Program-made: the position numbers and the translations under genes
The notes under the pieces: generated by a model
The model's input: the letters and a program-made list of their open reading frames with translations, nothing else
What the model was told of the DNA's origin: nothing
Database searches by the model: none
Assembly (NCBI GenBank): GCA_023053575.1
Contig: JAKZAP010000020.1
Coordinates: 15,619,998 to 15,683,997 of the forward strand
Length of the DNA: 64,000 nucleotides
Reading direction: 5' to 3'
Source of the DNA: Branchinecta lynchi
Lineage: Eukaryota > Arthropoda > Branchiopoda > Anostraca > Branchinectidae
In this document: positions 45,501 through 53,553 of the stretch, in pieces
How the letters are laid out: the number at the start of each line of letters is the position of its first letter
Position numbering within the stretch: position 1 is the first letter of the stretch

Positions 45501-48500
45501 TGCCCGAACTAGCAAAATCCGGACCGACCGACCGACGGACGGACAAAAATTGCGATCGCTATATGGCACTTGACCGAAGGGCAAGTGCCATAAAAAGGGT
45601 CAAGAGCAGAAAAGTTGAGGCCCAGAGCAATGGAGGATAGCTCTGCATGAGGGTTAGATGATACCACGGTCTAAATGTCAGACGATACTACGGTCTAAAG
45701 TCGTTTTCACAATTACCGTGGTATCTGATAAAACGGTTAGTTGTTTTTGCAGTTACTGAGTATCTGGACAGTTACCGTGGTATCTGAAAAAGTCATCTCA
45801 CTTTCATCATCACCAACACATGAGATTTTCTGGGTGCGAAAGAATTTTGACACTGGTAATATCAATAGATTAGGAATTTCTTTTGATGTGACTTTTAAAA
45901 ACGCGAACTCGGCAATCGTCGTATTTGCATAAAAAGAGTAGTATCAGATAACTGCAATAGCGACAAAATGCAGATTCTAGCTACCATGGTATCAGATACA
46001 ATTATGTCTGCAAAAACGCTGTCTGTCGAAACAGCGCATCCTCGTTTTAAATGTTATCAAAATGTCTTGTACTCACAGTGGATCCCGCTCATCTGCACCC
46101 GGAGGAGGTGGAGTAATCGATTCAGTTAGCGGCTCAGTCTTTATCGGCGGCGGCACACCCGTTGGCGGCAGCCTAACTGGCGGCGGCAATCCAATAGGGG
46201 GAGGTTGCCACGGCTCTGATGGAGTCCACTGCGCGCTCTGCGTTGGTTCAACATAACCGTAGTATGAATATTCAGAGGCGGTGTAAGCTTCATACGCTGG
46301 TGGCTCAACGCCAACTGGCGGTGGCAGAGAGAAATTTGGGACTTGCCCAGGTGCCGCTGTGTCGCTGCCAACCCCAGGCGGCAGAAGGTCCATTTCTGAA
46401 CGACGCGAGTTGCCGCTTATGCCTATCACGTCGATTTTGGTCGTGTTTATGGTGGGAATGGACTTAACGGGTAGGGAGCTCTGAATTGCTGAACGTTTGA
46501 TGACGGTGACGGTGTTGTACTTAGAGTTTTCATTCACAATGGTGGAGGGTTGGAAGTGTCCGCCATATCCACTCTTTATGACGGTGAAGGTGCCAACACC
46601 AGATTCGGTGCGGAGACGTTTTTGACGGTCGCAGTAGGCGTTCCATGTGTCCTCGGTAAAACCGAAGTTGAAAAAGTCTAGAAATACGATCAGGTCAACT
46701 TATGTACTCGGTCGGTATACAAGACATACCCTTCCCCGGTATCCTAGTCACTATTTTTGCTTGTTTGACAAGGACACCGATGTCATGGAAAAAAAAATTA
46801 TTGTTAAACTTCTTTATTAGTTATTTAGCTAAGATAAGTTCGTAAACCACACTGACCTGACATGTCACAAAAAAATCAACGAAGAAACCAACGAAAATGA
46901 AGTTTGTAAAGACCAACGAATATACTGAAATAAAAGGCGAATATTTCAGGAGGACAAACGCCTCCCTTCTTCGTTGATTGACACAGGATTTTAGTCATTG
47001 AGTTTGAGTCGTACGGACACACTTACTCCTTCTTCCTGAGGATCACTGGCGTGTTTTGCACTTAAGGTGCGTTTTTTCGGATGTAATTTCGGTGTAGTTT
47101 GACATACTTTTGTTTTAGTTATATAAGTACAGTATGTGGAATAAACACATAGAATGGTACACATACTGTACCTTCATAACTGAAACAAAAGGATGTCAAA
47201 ATACAGTGAAAGTGCAACGAAACTACATGTCATATAGAGTATTCATCTGTCGCAGACCATTGGGCATTGTTTTTGGTCGTTGAGTTTATTCGTACTCATA
47301 TATTCGTTGGCCTTTACAAACCCCATTTTCGTTGGTTTCTTCGTTGATTTTTTGTGAGTTATTTATCTCCAATAAAATTCAGCTGACATATCCGTTTGCA
47401 CTGCCAAATCGGTCCAACAGCTGTAAGTGGGTCAGTCCCAGGGTTGGTCACCAAGAACCAGGGTGTACGAGTTACTTCAGGATACTTTGGGTTACTCAGG
47501 CTTACTTTGAGTTACTTTTGGTTGCATTGGGTTACATTGCATTGGGTTACATTGGGTCATATAAGGTTACACTGGGTTACTTTGAGATACTTTTCGGTTA
47601 CTTTCCAGGGTGTACGAAGTTACTTTTGGTGACCAACCTTGGGGTCAGTCATATTGTAAGTAGTGGCTATTTTACTATTTCGGGTACAGGGAGGGTGGCG
47701 GAGGAGGTATTTATAGAAACAAAATAAATAGAAGGAATTTGTGTTCTATCGGTGTTAGTTAACATTCGCCAGAAAGGTCCGGTATTTAAAATTTAAGGCG
47801 GGGACACCGAGTCAAAAAACCGTGGCAAGAAGAAAGGCGGTTGAAATGAAACTTATTTGCCACAATGGCACCATGAGCCGCAGCAATCTTTTCGAATATG
47901 TTTGATCAACAGTTAAACTGGATTAAGATCATGGTTACAGCCGCAATGTCACTGTTAATCCAATTTTGAGCTTAAAAAATGGCCTTCACGGATACGACTT
48001 CAAGCCGTTGCTCCCAAAAACAACGCCCAATGGTCTGCAACAGATGAATATTCTATATGACGAAGTCCAAAACACGCCATTGATTCTCAGGAAGAAGGAG
48101 TTAGCGTGTCTGTATAACTCAAACTCAACGACTCAAATCCTGTGTCAACCAATCACCGCGATGTTTGGGAGCAGCTGTGACACCACTTCTGCCTTTCTTC
48201 CGCTAGGTACCCGGAGAGGCCAGAGATTTTGCATCGGCAACGAGAGATAGTCATCAAGAGTATTCCTAGGGCATGCGACAGATGAATTGCTGGACCATCC
48301 CGTCTGAAGTCTGCCTAGCAATTCTAATCTCTGCGCCGAAAGGACGGAGTGGGGTTCGGGTCCAGAAGAATGAATTCTTACCAGTCAGATCAGCTCCAGG
48401 CTTCCTCCATGGTTTGTCATCGATAGCTTCAAGATTGAAGTCAATAGCAGGTACGCCATTGATCGTCATAGAACCGTCAAACTCCTCAGGTGCAAACTAA

Positions 48501-51500
48501 AAGAAGTGGTAGCAGATAGGATAACCCCTTATCCAAAAATAGTGCAACGATTACGTAGCGATTTCAGACGCACAACAATACTAGGGATAGATGCTAACAG
48601 GGTTCTGACTTTCTGACATAAGCTTAGCCCCCCACAACAGTGGGAATTATGAACTAGTCGATGCTCTGATAGCAATCTTGTAAGGAAACACCCCCTAACC
48701 ATCTACCCCCGAAAGGCCGAGAGTGTCTATACAGAGCGTGTTCAACGCTTCTAATTATAGTAACTATTTTCGTTCCAACCTCACGAAAAGTTACTACGCT
48801 GACCAAGGCTGTATCTAGGGGGGTGGGGTAGGGGGTTCGAAGCCCCCCCCCCCCCCCCCCCCCCCCCCCCCGACGAAATCCACAAAAGTAATCGTTTTTG
48901 TTTAGGCTTTAACATCCGATCCATGTCTATTTTGTATTTTCAGGTCCAACCCAAGCGCACCCCCCCCACCTCGAAATAAATTCCTGGATACAGGCCTGAC
49001 GCTGACCGTTACAACCTTCCCGAAATAGTAAGTAATAGTTACTATTTGGGTATCACGCTCGGGACTGCAGTTAGCGTGATAACTACGAACCCTGTTACGT
49101 GACTGGCCCGATCAGCCCGCGGTCGGATATTTTGACGAAAATACAAAAATTCGGTCCAGCTCTGACGTCACGAAGCCAGGATTCGTGACGTCGTGCGTAG
49201 TAACTATGGTAAGTAAGGCGGAACACGCTCACAGATAGCGTTAGATAGGTTTTAATCAAAAGAGCTCCCTTGTTTATCTACACTGTAAAAAGTTTCTCCG
49301 AGTAACGATTAAAGTTAACTGCAGTATTTGCTACTGGGATTAATCTTATCTGTACTGGGATAAGATTAATCCGAATTAGGGATAAGATTGTCTTTAAATA
49401 TTCTTTGAGCCCAAGCTGACTTTGAAACATTTATTCAAACAAAGTTACAACGGATACGTCGTTATTATCGTTAATACAGGTTTGGTTTACTGATTACAGG
49501 TTTGTTTCCTTCCCCGAAGTTGAACCAGAGGATTGACAGCCTGACGAGGACCCTTGCCAAGAAGGGCCGAAATATCGCTGATGAACAATCATAGTTGACG
49601 TATCCGTTGTAAACATTGTTTGAATAAGATTGCCTTTTTAGAGACAAGATTAATCCCAGTAGCAAATACTTTACAGTGTTACAGTTACAGTGTAGGCAGA
49701 AGATCGTCACTCAATAGGGTTCAAATTAGTAAGCAAAGAGGTCTACCTTTCCTTTTTCTTGGGGCGCTGCAGGTCCTTTCTTCATAAAAGCAGCTGCTCC
49801 TGAGTATGCCGTGGGAAGTGCTTTGATTGTTACTTGAACGTCATCTTCATCAGAATCTAGGTCACTGAGCGCATTCATGTCACCAACTAAAGAAACTAGA
49901 AGGTCAACCCAAACAATTACTGCACGATGGTTGAATGAGCGAATTTATTTCCAAAAAGCCCGTGGGGCCATCGTAGGGAAAACAAAATAAACACAAAATA
50001 ACACTCAAAAACACAAAATTTACACCAAAAGGAGGGAACCCTTACTCCGAAAAAAAGCTCCCGATACTCCATAACCTGCTTAAGGAACCTCCAAAGCCGA
50101 AGTGTCACCAAAATTTGTCTTCCCCATAATCTTAACCAAATCCTCTTCCTCCATCCTATCATGCCCCAAACGTTTTTGCGCAAATCATTTGACTCAACGC
50201 ATCTACCCATAAAATGCAAAAACCCTCTCCTAGTCAACCACAGTAAGGACCAGAACATAACTTAGCTTTACCTATAAACATTTCTTGTATGTATTTACGT
50301 TGTTAATATTTAATATCTGATCCATACAATTGTGTCTTGTAGATATCCAGGCAGACTCCTTGAACACTTTTACTATTAAAATTCGGTTACTATTAAAACA
50401 AACATTAAAACAAAACCGAGCTCAGATATGGATTCAGTGTGTGTGGTTACGCATACAGTCATATTTACTTTGACGAAACTGATCGAAACTTCCTGCCTTC
50501 GTTCTGCCAAATTTGGCAGAGGGCGCCAAAAGGCGCCGCACGCAAATTCTTTGGAATACTGTGTGATCAGAAAGCGTGTTCAGACCCCAAATGAAGGTAA
50601 GGGCCACTTAGCAGGATCTGCCCGTCTGTCTTTGTTGACGAAAAATCCAGAAAACTGTGAGACATTTAGCTGTAAGTTAGATAATGTGCTTCAGTTCGAG
50701 CCTTTCTAAAAAAGAAGTACTGATCATCCAGAAATACAAATTTAAATGGAGTTGACTTTTTCTGAATCTAGAGTTAAAACACAAAATAAAAATAAAATGA
50801 CGTGTTGCATCTCTCATTGCTCACGAAGTCGATTTATTTTTAAACGTCGGACTTTAGAAAAATTCTTATCATTAAATGAATTTCTACTAAAATACAAAGG
50901 ATCTTTGCATGAAACTAACAAATTGCTGGAAATGTACGCCACAAGCAAAATCAGCCTGATTTTTACTTGAATCGAGAGATATTAGTACGCAAGAGATCGT
51001 CTTAAAACTTGGGTTAAAACCGTGTGCTGCAGGGCGAAATTCATGATTTGACAACTGTCTTTTGTCGGTCATGAAAGCTTAGATCTAACAGTCATACTTC
51101 TCATTCTGACAAAATATGATTACCCCCCCCCCCCCCCACACACACACACACCACCCATACCGACACCCCTCTGCCTAACCCCAAACAATTTACTTTAAAC
51201 TTTTCCACCAACCAACCTTCCCCAAAAATTCACTCCCAAAATATTTTAGCTCCCAAATCATTCAACTCGAAAGTAGGTGGATCCGATCTTTTTCTTTTTC
51301 TCCCGTACCCTAATAGTTTCCAGCATGGCGCCAAGACATAATATACAGTAGAAAAACAGAAGTAATAGTAGAGGCTGGACACTACCGTCTGCCATCCTTG
51401 ACAATTTAATCTAGCCTAATCAATGAGACATGATTCTAAATGAATTCCTATCATCTATGGAGCTGAACCGATTGCAAACCTCTGGCATTTAAGTATGAAG

Positions 51501-52091
51501 AAACTAATATCAATAGCATCTAGGTGACTTGATACTCCGTCGTGTTATTTTTATTTTGTTTTACCTCGTCATGGTAGATGGAAACTTTGTACCAATGCAA
51601 CTGGTCGAATCCCTAAACAATGGCCCAAATACACTTTTTGAAAGGCAACAACGAAATAGGCTATGTTTTTTTTTATAAGAATTCATTTGATTGGTGTATG
51701 CCCCCTCAATAAGGATTCTTAGAAATTATCACACAGATGGAAATAATAGTAGGCTAAAATAAAGAGAAATGATAATAAACAGATGTATTTGATCTCTTAC
51801 CTTCCCCGGCAGCAGCTGTTCCATTTGTGGCTTCTGGCTAGAAATACAGAGAAAATAAGAAAAGTTGCAATAAATTAGCTAATTACGGCTGAAAGAACAT
51901 GCATTTTTTTTTTGCTGATTATGACGTTTGGTGTGGAACTGTTTACGGCATGTCAGTACAAGCTAGATCAACCTGATTACAAAAGCTAGACAAAATATGG
52001 CAATGTTTAAAATAATAAAATCAGTATTTTCAACACTTACCACTTCCACTAGCATTGGGCCGTCCTCTCCTGGTGGTAGAAGATCCCCCAT
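33415..52091 (-). CDS. FIP1L1: FIP1L1: pre-mRNA 3'-end-processing factor FIP1 (CPSF subunit), seven coding exons
   Basis: Fip1 tethers poly(A) polymerase to the cleavage/polyadenylation complex in the nucleus, contacts CPSF30, and binds U-rich RNA through its basic C-terminus. Seven exons spliced at GT-AG sites give 1,203 nt, or 400 aa plus stop, with every phase matching. In order: an acidic segment (DLDSDEDD, residues 38-45); the Fip1 core at about 104-140 (KPWRKPGADLTD, FFNFGFTEDTWNAYC, RQKRLR); TFTVIKSGYGGHF; INTTKIDVIG; a proline-rich stretch to about 310; then an Arg/Asp/Glu/Lys-rich tail ending HSDSD. Compared with vertebrate and fly Fip1 the N-terminus is short and the acidic WLYG motif is absent. 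Either a further 5' exon was missed or the start at 52,091 is an internal position. An in-frame TAA sits six codons above that ATG. Introns total about 17.5 kb and are full of transposons. Confidence 0.93.
33685..34045 (+). mobile_element. Family E element, head and one unit
   Basis: It starts 'ATCCCAAAACGTAAGTAGAG', continues through 'GGAGATTGAGATATTTTGAT' and one CCCGGAATCCGGC unit, and stops at the edge of the duplicated block at 34,046. It lies in FIP1L1 intron 6, antisense to the gene. Confidence 0.6.
34793..35151. mobile_element. hAT-like element carrying a nested Penelope-like piece
   Basis: The ends are CAGAGGCGTTACTAGC and the complement of CAGGGGCGTCACAACTTGG, flanked by GCCACTGT and TTCACTGT (six of eight match). 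A Penelope-like fragment fills about 34,970-35,110. Homologous to 59,082-59,792. Confidence 0.65.
34996..35039 (-). ncRNA. Hammerhead ribozyme core, CTGAAGA variant
   Basis: Minus strand: GAGC, CTGAAGA, GGACCCTT with partner AAGGGTC, GAAA, TATA, GCTC. Helix I here is GAGC/GCTC rather than the CAGC/GCTG of other copies, a double compensatory change. Predicted cleavage is after the A complementary to 35,000. Intact core; activity untested. Confidence 0.65.
35460..36150. other. No recognisable gene (FIP1L1 intron 6)
   Basis: AT-rich intronic sequence. 'GAGACGAGTTCGAGTCC' at 35,842 resembles a tRNA B box, but no A box or cloverleaf is evident. Confidence 0.4.
36155..37605 (+). mobile_element. 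LINE reverse-transcriptase fragment, 5'-truncated, inside FIP1L1 intron 6
   Basis: A 431-codon frame (36,223-37,518) starts within the RT domain at GVKQGCCLSP followed by LFSLYIND. It has the catalytic box LLFSDDIVL, then LSLNVSKS and YLGVRL. Its C-terminal region contains CPMCGSLGEDILHLVGRC, a Cys/His cluster seen at the end of many non-LTR ORF2s. A TAG lies directly before GVKQGC and homology continues above it, so the copy is truncated and broken. The 3' UTR ends 'GGAAATAAATTCATTCATTC', an ATTC tail. It is antisense to FIP1L1. A related 3' end is at 49,917-50,275. Confidence 0.85.
37773..37886 (-). CDS. FIP1L1: FIP1L1 exon 6, charged region
   Basis: 114 nt encoding VRDLGRSRTPDDDVDRKRK and a Lys/Glu/Arg repeat. 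The acceptor is TTCTATAG, only 16 nt from the edge of a Penelope-like insertion; the donor is GTAGGC. The charge pattern matches the Arg/Asp-rich C-terminal half of animal Fip1. Confidence 0.85.
37903..38110. mobile_element. Penelope-like remnant with 12-bp target duplication, beside FIP1L1 exon 6
   Basis: AGAACAAATTAA occurs at both edges (37,891-37,902 and 38,111-38,122). The 208-bp insert starts 'ATATTCTTTGAACCCAAGCT', carries the family end 'TTCAAACAATGTTTACAACG' at 37,940, and repeats it inverted at about 38,080-38,110. Between the arms is a piece of ORF (next entry). It is 16 nt upstream of the exon 6 acceptor in FIP1L1 orientation. Confidence 0.8.
37981..38061 (-). pseudogene. Penelope-like element ORF fragment
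   Basis: 27 minus-strand codons read NIPPEANLPKEELQALK, then SLRKDGSLS and a stop. This resembles the conserved N-terminal part of Penelope-like reverse transcriptases, just before the ADKG-type motif. The match to that family is from memory of its sequence style and needs a search. It ties the hammerhead-bearing ends to Penelope-like elements. Confidence 0.55.
38255..38433. mobile_element. Degraded MITE related to 49,281-49,678
   Basis: 'GCAGTATTTGCTACTGGGAT' at 38,285 and its complement at 38,370 flank a palindromic centre ('GGATTAATCTTATCCCTGTA'). The CACTGTAAAA ends are eroded. Confidence 0.6.
38505..39520 (-). mobile_element. Family E element, inverted copy with four units
   Basis: Read on the minus strand, the head is at 39,520-39,300 and CCGGAATCCGG..ACCGGAAA units are near 39,190, 39,053, 38,918 and 38,790. 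The tail runs to 38,505. It is sense to FIP1L1, in intron 5. Unit spacing is 128-137 bp. Confidence 0.65.
39840..39876. repeat. Perfect 16-bp hairpin
   Basis: ACTTCCGACGGTTCAC, loop TTCCG, then the exact complement. It lies in FIP1L1 intron 5. No T-run or other terminator-like context. Confidence 0.75.
40108..40202 (+). repeat. 47-bp tandem duplication
   Basis: 'TGCCGTTTCCGAATTGTC' with 'GATTATTTGTCGATTGTTTT' occurs twice in a row, differing at a few bases. The open frames here simply repeat the unit. Confidence 0.75.
40205..41325. other. No recognisable gene (FIP1L1 intron 5)
   Basis: A TTTATTTGTTTATTTATTTA tract at 40,255 followed by 'CTCAGAACTGAGGAGTACAA' looks like an inverted retroelement tail; a similar one is at 54,010-54,080. 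The rest is AT-rich with no motif. Confidence 0.4.
41330..43585 (+). mobile_element. Modular-repeat element, copy 1 (family F)
   Basis: The 5' end is 'GAACAAGAGCTGTATTCTCA' + TATGGCACTTG; the 3' end is a hairpin TATGGCACTTG...CAAGTGCCATA followed by AAAAAG. Between them are modules of about 135 bp built on 'AAGTTTCATC', 'CGATC', a CCCCTCC run and 'TCCGGT', with an order repeated at about 530 bp (42,027 and 42,557). Four units of about 164 bp follow ('ATGCCTGCCAAGTTTCAT' at 42,953, 43,118, 43,283 and 43,444). No transposase. Short frames in the modules are artefacts. It lies in FIP1L1 intron 5. Confidence 0.65.
43931..45598 (+). mobile_element. Modular-repeat element, copy 2 (family F)
   Basis: Same termini as copy 1: 'GAAACAAGAGCTGAAAGCTC' with TTTGGCACTTG at the start, and TATGGCACTTGACC...GCAAGTGCCATAAAAAG at the end. 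The interior is a different number of 'CAAGTTTCATG.ACGTCCGAT' modules, so unit number varies between copies. Head-to-tail with copy 1, about 350 bp apart. Confidence 0.65.
45655..46010 (+). repeat. Diverged arm of the foldback element
   Basis: 'GGTCTAAAGTCGTTTTCACA', 'TTACCGTGGTATCTGA' and 'AAGTCATCTCACTTTCATC' follow the same order as the left arm at 1,930-2,060. The rest is eroded and no second arm is present. It is immediately downstream of FIP1L1 exon 5 in the gene's direction. Confidence 0.6.
46077..46677 (-). CDS. FIP1L1: FIP1L1 exon 5, core end and proline-rich region
   Basis: 601 nt. It completes the core (FFNFGFTEDTWNAYC, RQKRLR), continues through TFTVIKSGYGGHFQPS and a segment with INTTKIDVIG, then a Pro/Gly-rich stretch with many PPP runs ending PPPPGADERDP. 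The acceptor is GTATTTCTAG and the donor GTGAGT. Confidence 0.93.
47055..47240. repeat. Diverged MITE related to 3,705-3,951
   Basis: 'GGTGCGTTTTTTCGGATGTA' with 'TTCGGTGTAGTTTGACAT' at the left and 'GTGAAAGTGCAACGAAACTA' at the right resemble the AGTTGCGTTTTTTTGG family. The centre is a TACAGTATGTG/CACATACTGTA palindrome. Confidence 0.5.
47438..47642. mobile_element. 205-bp element with internal GGGTTACTTT repeats and 8-bp target duplication
   Basis: GGTCAGTC flanks both sides (47,430-47,437 and 47,643-47,650). The ends are CCAGGGTTGGTCACCAA and the complement of CCAAGGTTGGTCACCAA. The centre is a run of 10-13-bp 'GGGTTACTTT / GGGTTACATT' units. 'CAGGGTGTACGA' occurs near both ends in direct orientation. 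The 8-bp duplication suggests a hAT-type transposase. FIP1L1 intron 4. Confidence 0.75.
48056..48268 (+). repeat. Dispersed 'GTCCAAAACACGCC' repeat, copy
   Basis: Collinear with 14,940-15,130: 'GTCCAAAACACGCCATTGAT', 'AATCCTGTGTCAACCAATCA', 'TTTTGCATCGGCAACGAGAG', 'AGTCATCAAGAGTAT'. Here it stands without the adjacent GAGCGTGTT MITE. Confidence 0.6.
48382..48496 (-). CDS. FIP1L1: FIP1L1 exon 4, start of Fip1 core
   Basis: 115 nt encoding SMTINGVPAIDFNLEAID, then DKPWRKPGADLT. The acceptor is CTTCTTTTAG and the donor GTAAGAA. The PWRKPGAD signature is diagnostic of Fip1. Confidence 0.93.
48734..49230. mobile_element. MITE with TIR GAGCGTGTT, copy 2, with a nested element
   Basis: ACA flanks both ends. 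The sequence matches 14,643-14,936 on either side of the 195-bp insert at 48,804-48,998. FIP1L1 intron 3. Confidence 0.75.
48804..48998. mobile_element. Nested hAT-like MITE with a long C run
   Basis: ACGCTGAC is duplicated on both sides (48,796-48,803 and 48,999-49,006). The ends are CAAGGCTGTATCTAGG and the complement of CAGGCCTGTATCCAGG. A C homopolymer of nearly 30 bases sits at 48,843-48,870. It splits the older GAGCGTGTT MITE, giving relative age. Confidence 0.75.
49396..49625. mobile_element. Penelope-like remnant, ~12-bp target duplication
   Basis: Flanks are AAGATTGTCTTT and AAGATTGCCTTT (11 of 12). It starts at the family terminus 'ATATTCTTTGAGCCCAAGCT' and ends '...GTAAACATTGTTTGAAT'. 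It contains an intact hammerhead core on the plus strand. Confidence 0.75.
49537..49580 (+). ncRNA. Hammerhead ribozyme core, CTGACGA variant
   Basis: CAGC, CTGACGA, GGACCCTT with partner AAGGGCC, GAAA, TATC, GCTG. Cleavage is predicted after C at 49,576. All core positions are intact. Helix III is limited to ATAT. Antisense to FIP1L1. Confidence 0.65.
49747..49886 (-). CDS. FIP1L1: FIP1L1 exon 3, acidic segment
   Basis: 140 nt encoding the acidic block DLDSDEDDVQVTI followed by an Ala/Gly stretch and PAAPQEKGK. The acceptor is TTTCTTTAG and the donor GTAGAC. The D/E block followed by VQVTI is typical of Fip1 just before its conserved core. Confidence 0.88.
49917..50275 (-). mobile_element. 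LINE 3' end, same family as 36,155-37,605
   Basis: Minus strand: 'FMGRCVESNDLRK' parallels the C-terminal 'LVGRCVELNDLRK' of the longer copy. The 3' UTR is collinear down to 'GGGCTTTTTGGAAATAAATT'. Heavily 5'-truncated with frameshifts. FIP1L1 intron 2. Confidence 0.75.
50280..51795. other. No recognisable exon (FIP1L1 intron 2)
   Basis: 50,290-50,490 matches the tail and part of a unit of family E. 51,123-51,152 is a C run followed by (CA)n. Short frames only. Confidence 0.45.
51801..51837 (-). CDS. FIP1L1: FIP1L1 exon 2, 37-nt microexon
   Basis: Reads PEATNGTAAAGE plus one base, between a TTTCTAG acceptor and a GTAAGAG donor. Its phase fits both neighbours. Confidence 0.82.
52041..52091 (-). 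CDS. FIP1L1: FIP1L1 exon 1 (coding part)
   Basis: It encodes MGDLLPPGEDGPMLVEV and ends in phase 0 at a GTAAGT donor (complement of 52,035-52,040). The start is chosen because exons counted from this ATG sum to an exact reading frame. An upstream AG near 52,105 could make this an internal exon. Confidence 0.75.
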
Positions 52092-52299
52092 TTTGGTGTT
52101 GTCTTGATCTTAACGGAACAAATTACTATTAATATAGGTATCACTTGAAAACAAGGCTGGGAAAGCTAATAGAAACACTTCACCTAGGGACAGGCAAGTT
52201 TAAGTTTAAGTTCTTTTATTGTTTGAATATACATATTTAACACTATTTACATAAAGTCATTAGCCCCTAGCATTTGGATTCCCTGACCTCAACTCAACA

Positions 52300-52835
52300 A
52301 AGTCAATATGTGAATGTCGGGGAACATTAGCCCCTCACACTTTGATTCCGCGATGTCAAAATCGATTATTTGATTATGAGGGAACATTACTCTGGACACT
52401 TCGATTCCCCGACTTGGCGGGGAAGAATAGCCCTGATCAAGTAGCTTCCCAACCTGTCAGGAAACATTAGCTCCTGACACATGGTATCCCCGACAAACAG
52501 GGAACAATAGCGTGTGGAGGCCTATTCCCAGATAGGGGAACGATAGAGACTGCCGGCAGGGAAGATTAGCCCTGGGCAAGTAGCTTCCCCCACCTGTCAG
52601 GAAACATTAGCTCCTGACACATGGTATCCCTGACAAACAGGGAACGATAGCGTGTGGAGTGCCGATTCCCAGACAGGGGAACGATAAGACACTGCCGGCA
52701 GGGAAGATTAGCCCTGGGCAAGTAGCTTCCCGCACCTGTCAGGGAACATTAGCTTCTGGCACATGGAATCCCTGACAAACAGGGAACAATAGCATGTGGA
52801 GTACCAATTCCCAGATAGGGGAACGATAGACACTG
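52300..52835. repeat. Tandem array, ~144-bp unit, upstream of FIP1L1
   Basis: 'ACCTGTCAGGAAACATTAGC' starts at about 52,452, 52,597 and 52,734. Each is followed by 'TGGTATCCC' (or a variant), 'GACAAACAGGGAACAATAGC' and 'GATAGGGGAACGATAGA'. Three clear units; diverged 'GGGAACATTAGCCCC' half-units precede from 52,260. It lies 200-750 bp upstream of the FIP1L1 ATG, in the promoter or 5' UTR region. Confidence 0.8.
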
Positions 52836-52849
52836 CTGCAATGTTTATT

Positions 52850-53553
52850 CATCCAATATTTAAGCCATTCATTTAGTCCAATCTAGTATGTTTGTCATAT
52901 TTGTTGGTTCCTCTTTTAGACAGACTATTATTATTCTAAAGGACAGACTTCTCTGGAAGTTTGAAATGTTGTTTCTCCCTCTTGTACAATAAAGATCCTG
53001 AATACCTATTCAGGTGTTTTCAGAGGCCCTTAATTACAGGAGGAGTACCTGACCTCAGTTTTATACTACCTGAATGTTGCCGTGAAAATGTTAAAATAAA
53101 ATGTACATGCTGTCCTGACAGTCAAGAGGTAAAATATGACTTTTCTCAACAGTCATGTGTCCAAAAATATTCAAATTCTGTGCCTTTTCTTTGTTTTGAA
53201 TCTGCTTTGAAAAGGGATTTTCTGGCTACTGTATTATATAGTATTATATAACTACTGTATTATATAAGTAAATATTGCTTCAATATTTCTAGTTAAACAT
53301 TATTTTTCTTTTCAAACAATATGCCTTCATTCTAAACCTTACCTCGATTGATTAAACAATGATGAAAAAGGTAGAGTTACCAAAGTCAATAGCCAGAAAA
53401 TCCCTTTTCGAAGTAGCTTCGAAAGGCACAGAATTTGGATATTTTTGGACACTTGACAATTAAAAAAGTCATATTTTGTCAGGACAGCATGGAAATTTAA
53501 TTTTAACATTTTCACAGCAAAAATCGAGGAAGTGAAGAAACGAGGTCAGGTAC
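52850..53553. repeat. Family M repeats, two inverted partial copies
   Basis: 52,930-53,225 runs in the orientation of 30.4 kb ('TACATGCTGTCCTGACAGTC') and 53,240-53,553 in the opposite one ('AGGACAGCATGGAAATTTAA'), giving a large palindrome. The 96-aa plus frame at 52,961 is inside it and is not a gene. Confidence 0.6.

Larger units (their letters stand above)
49281..49678. mobile_element. CACTGTAAAA MITE with nested Penelope-like insert
   Basis: The left end CACTGTAAAAAGTTTCTCC is preceded by TA; the right end is 'AAATACTTTACAGTG'. 'GCAGTATTTGCTACTGGGAT' near the left and 'CCCAGTAGCAAATACT' near the right pair. The centre is interrupted at 49,396-49,625. Confidence 0.7.

Noticed and set aside
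46062..46467. Plus-strand Gly/Ser-rich frames opposite FIP1L1 exon 5
   Set aside because: Complement of the proline-rich coding exon, not a separate gene.
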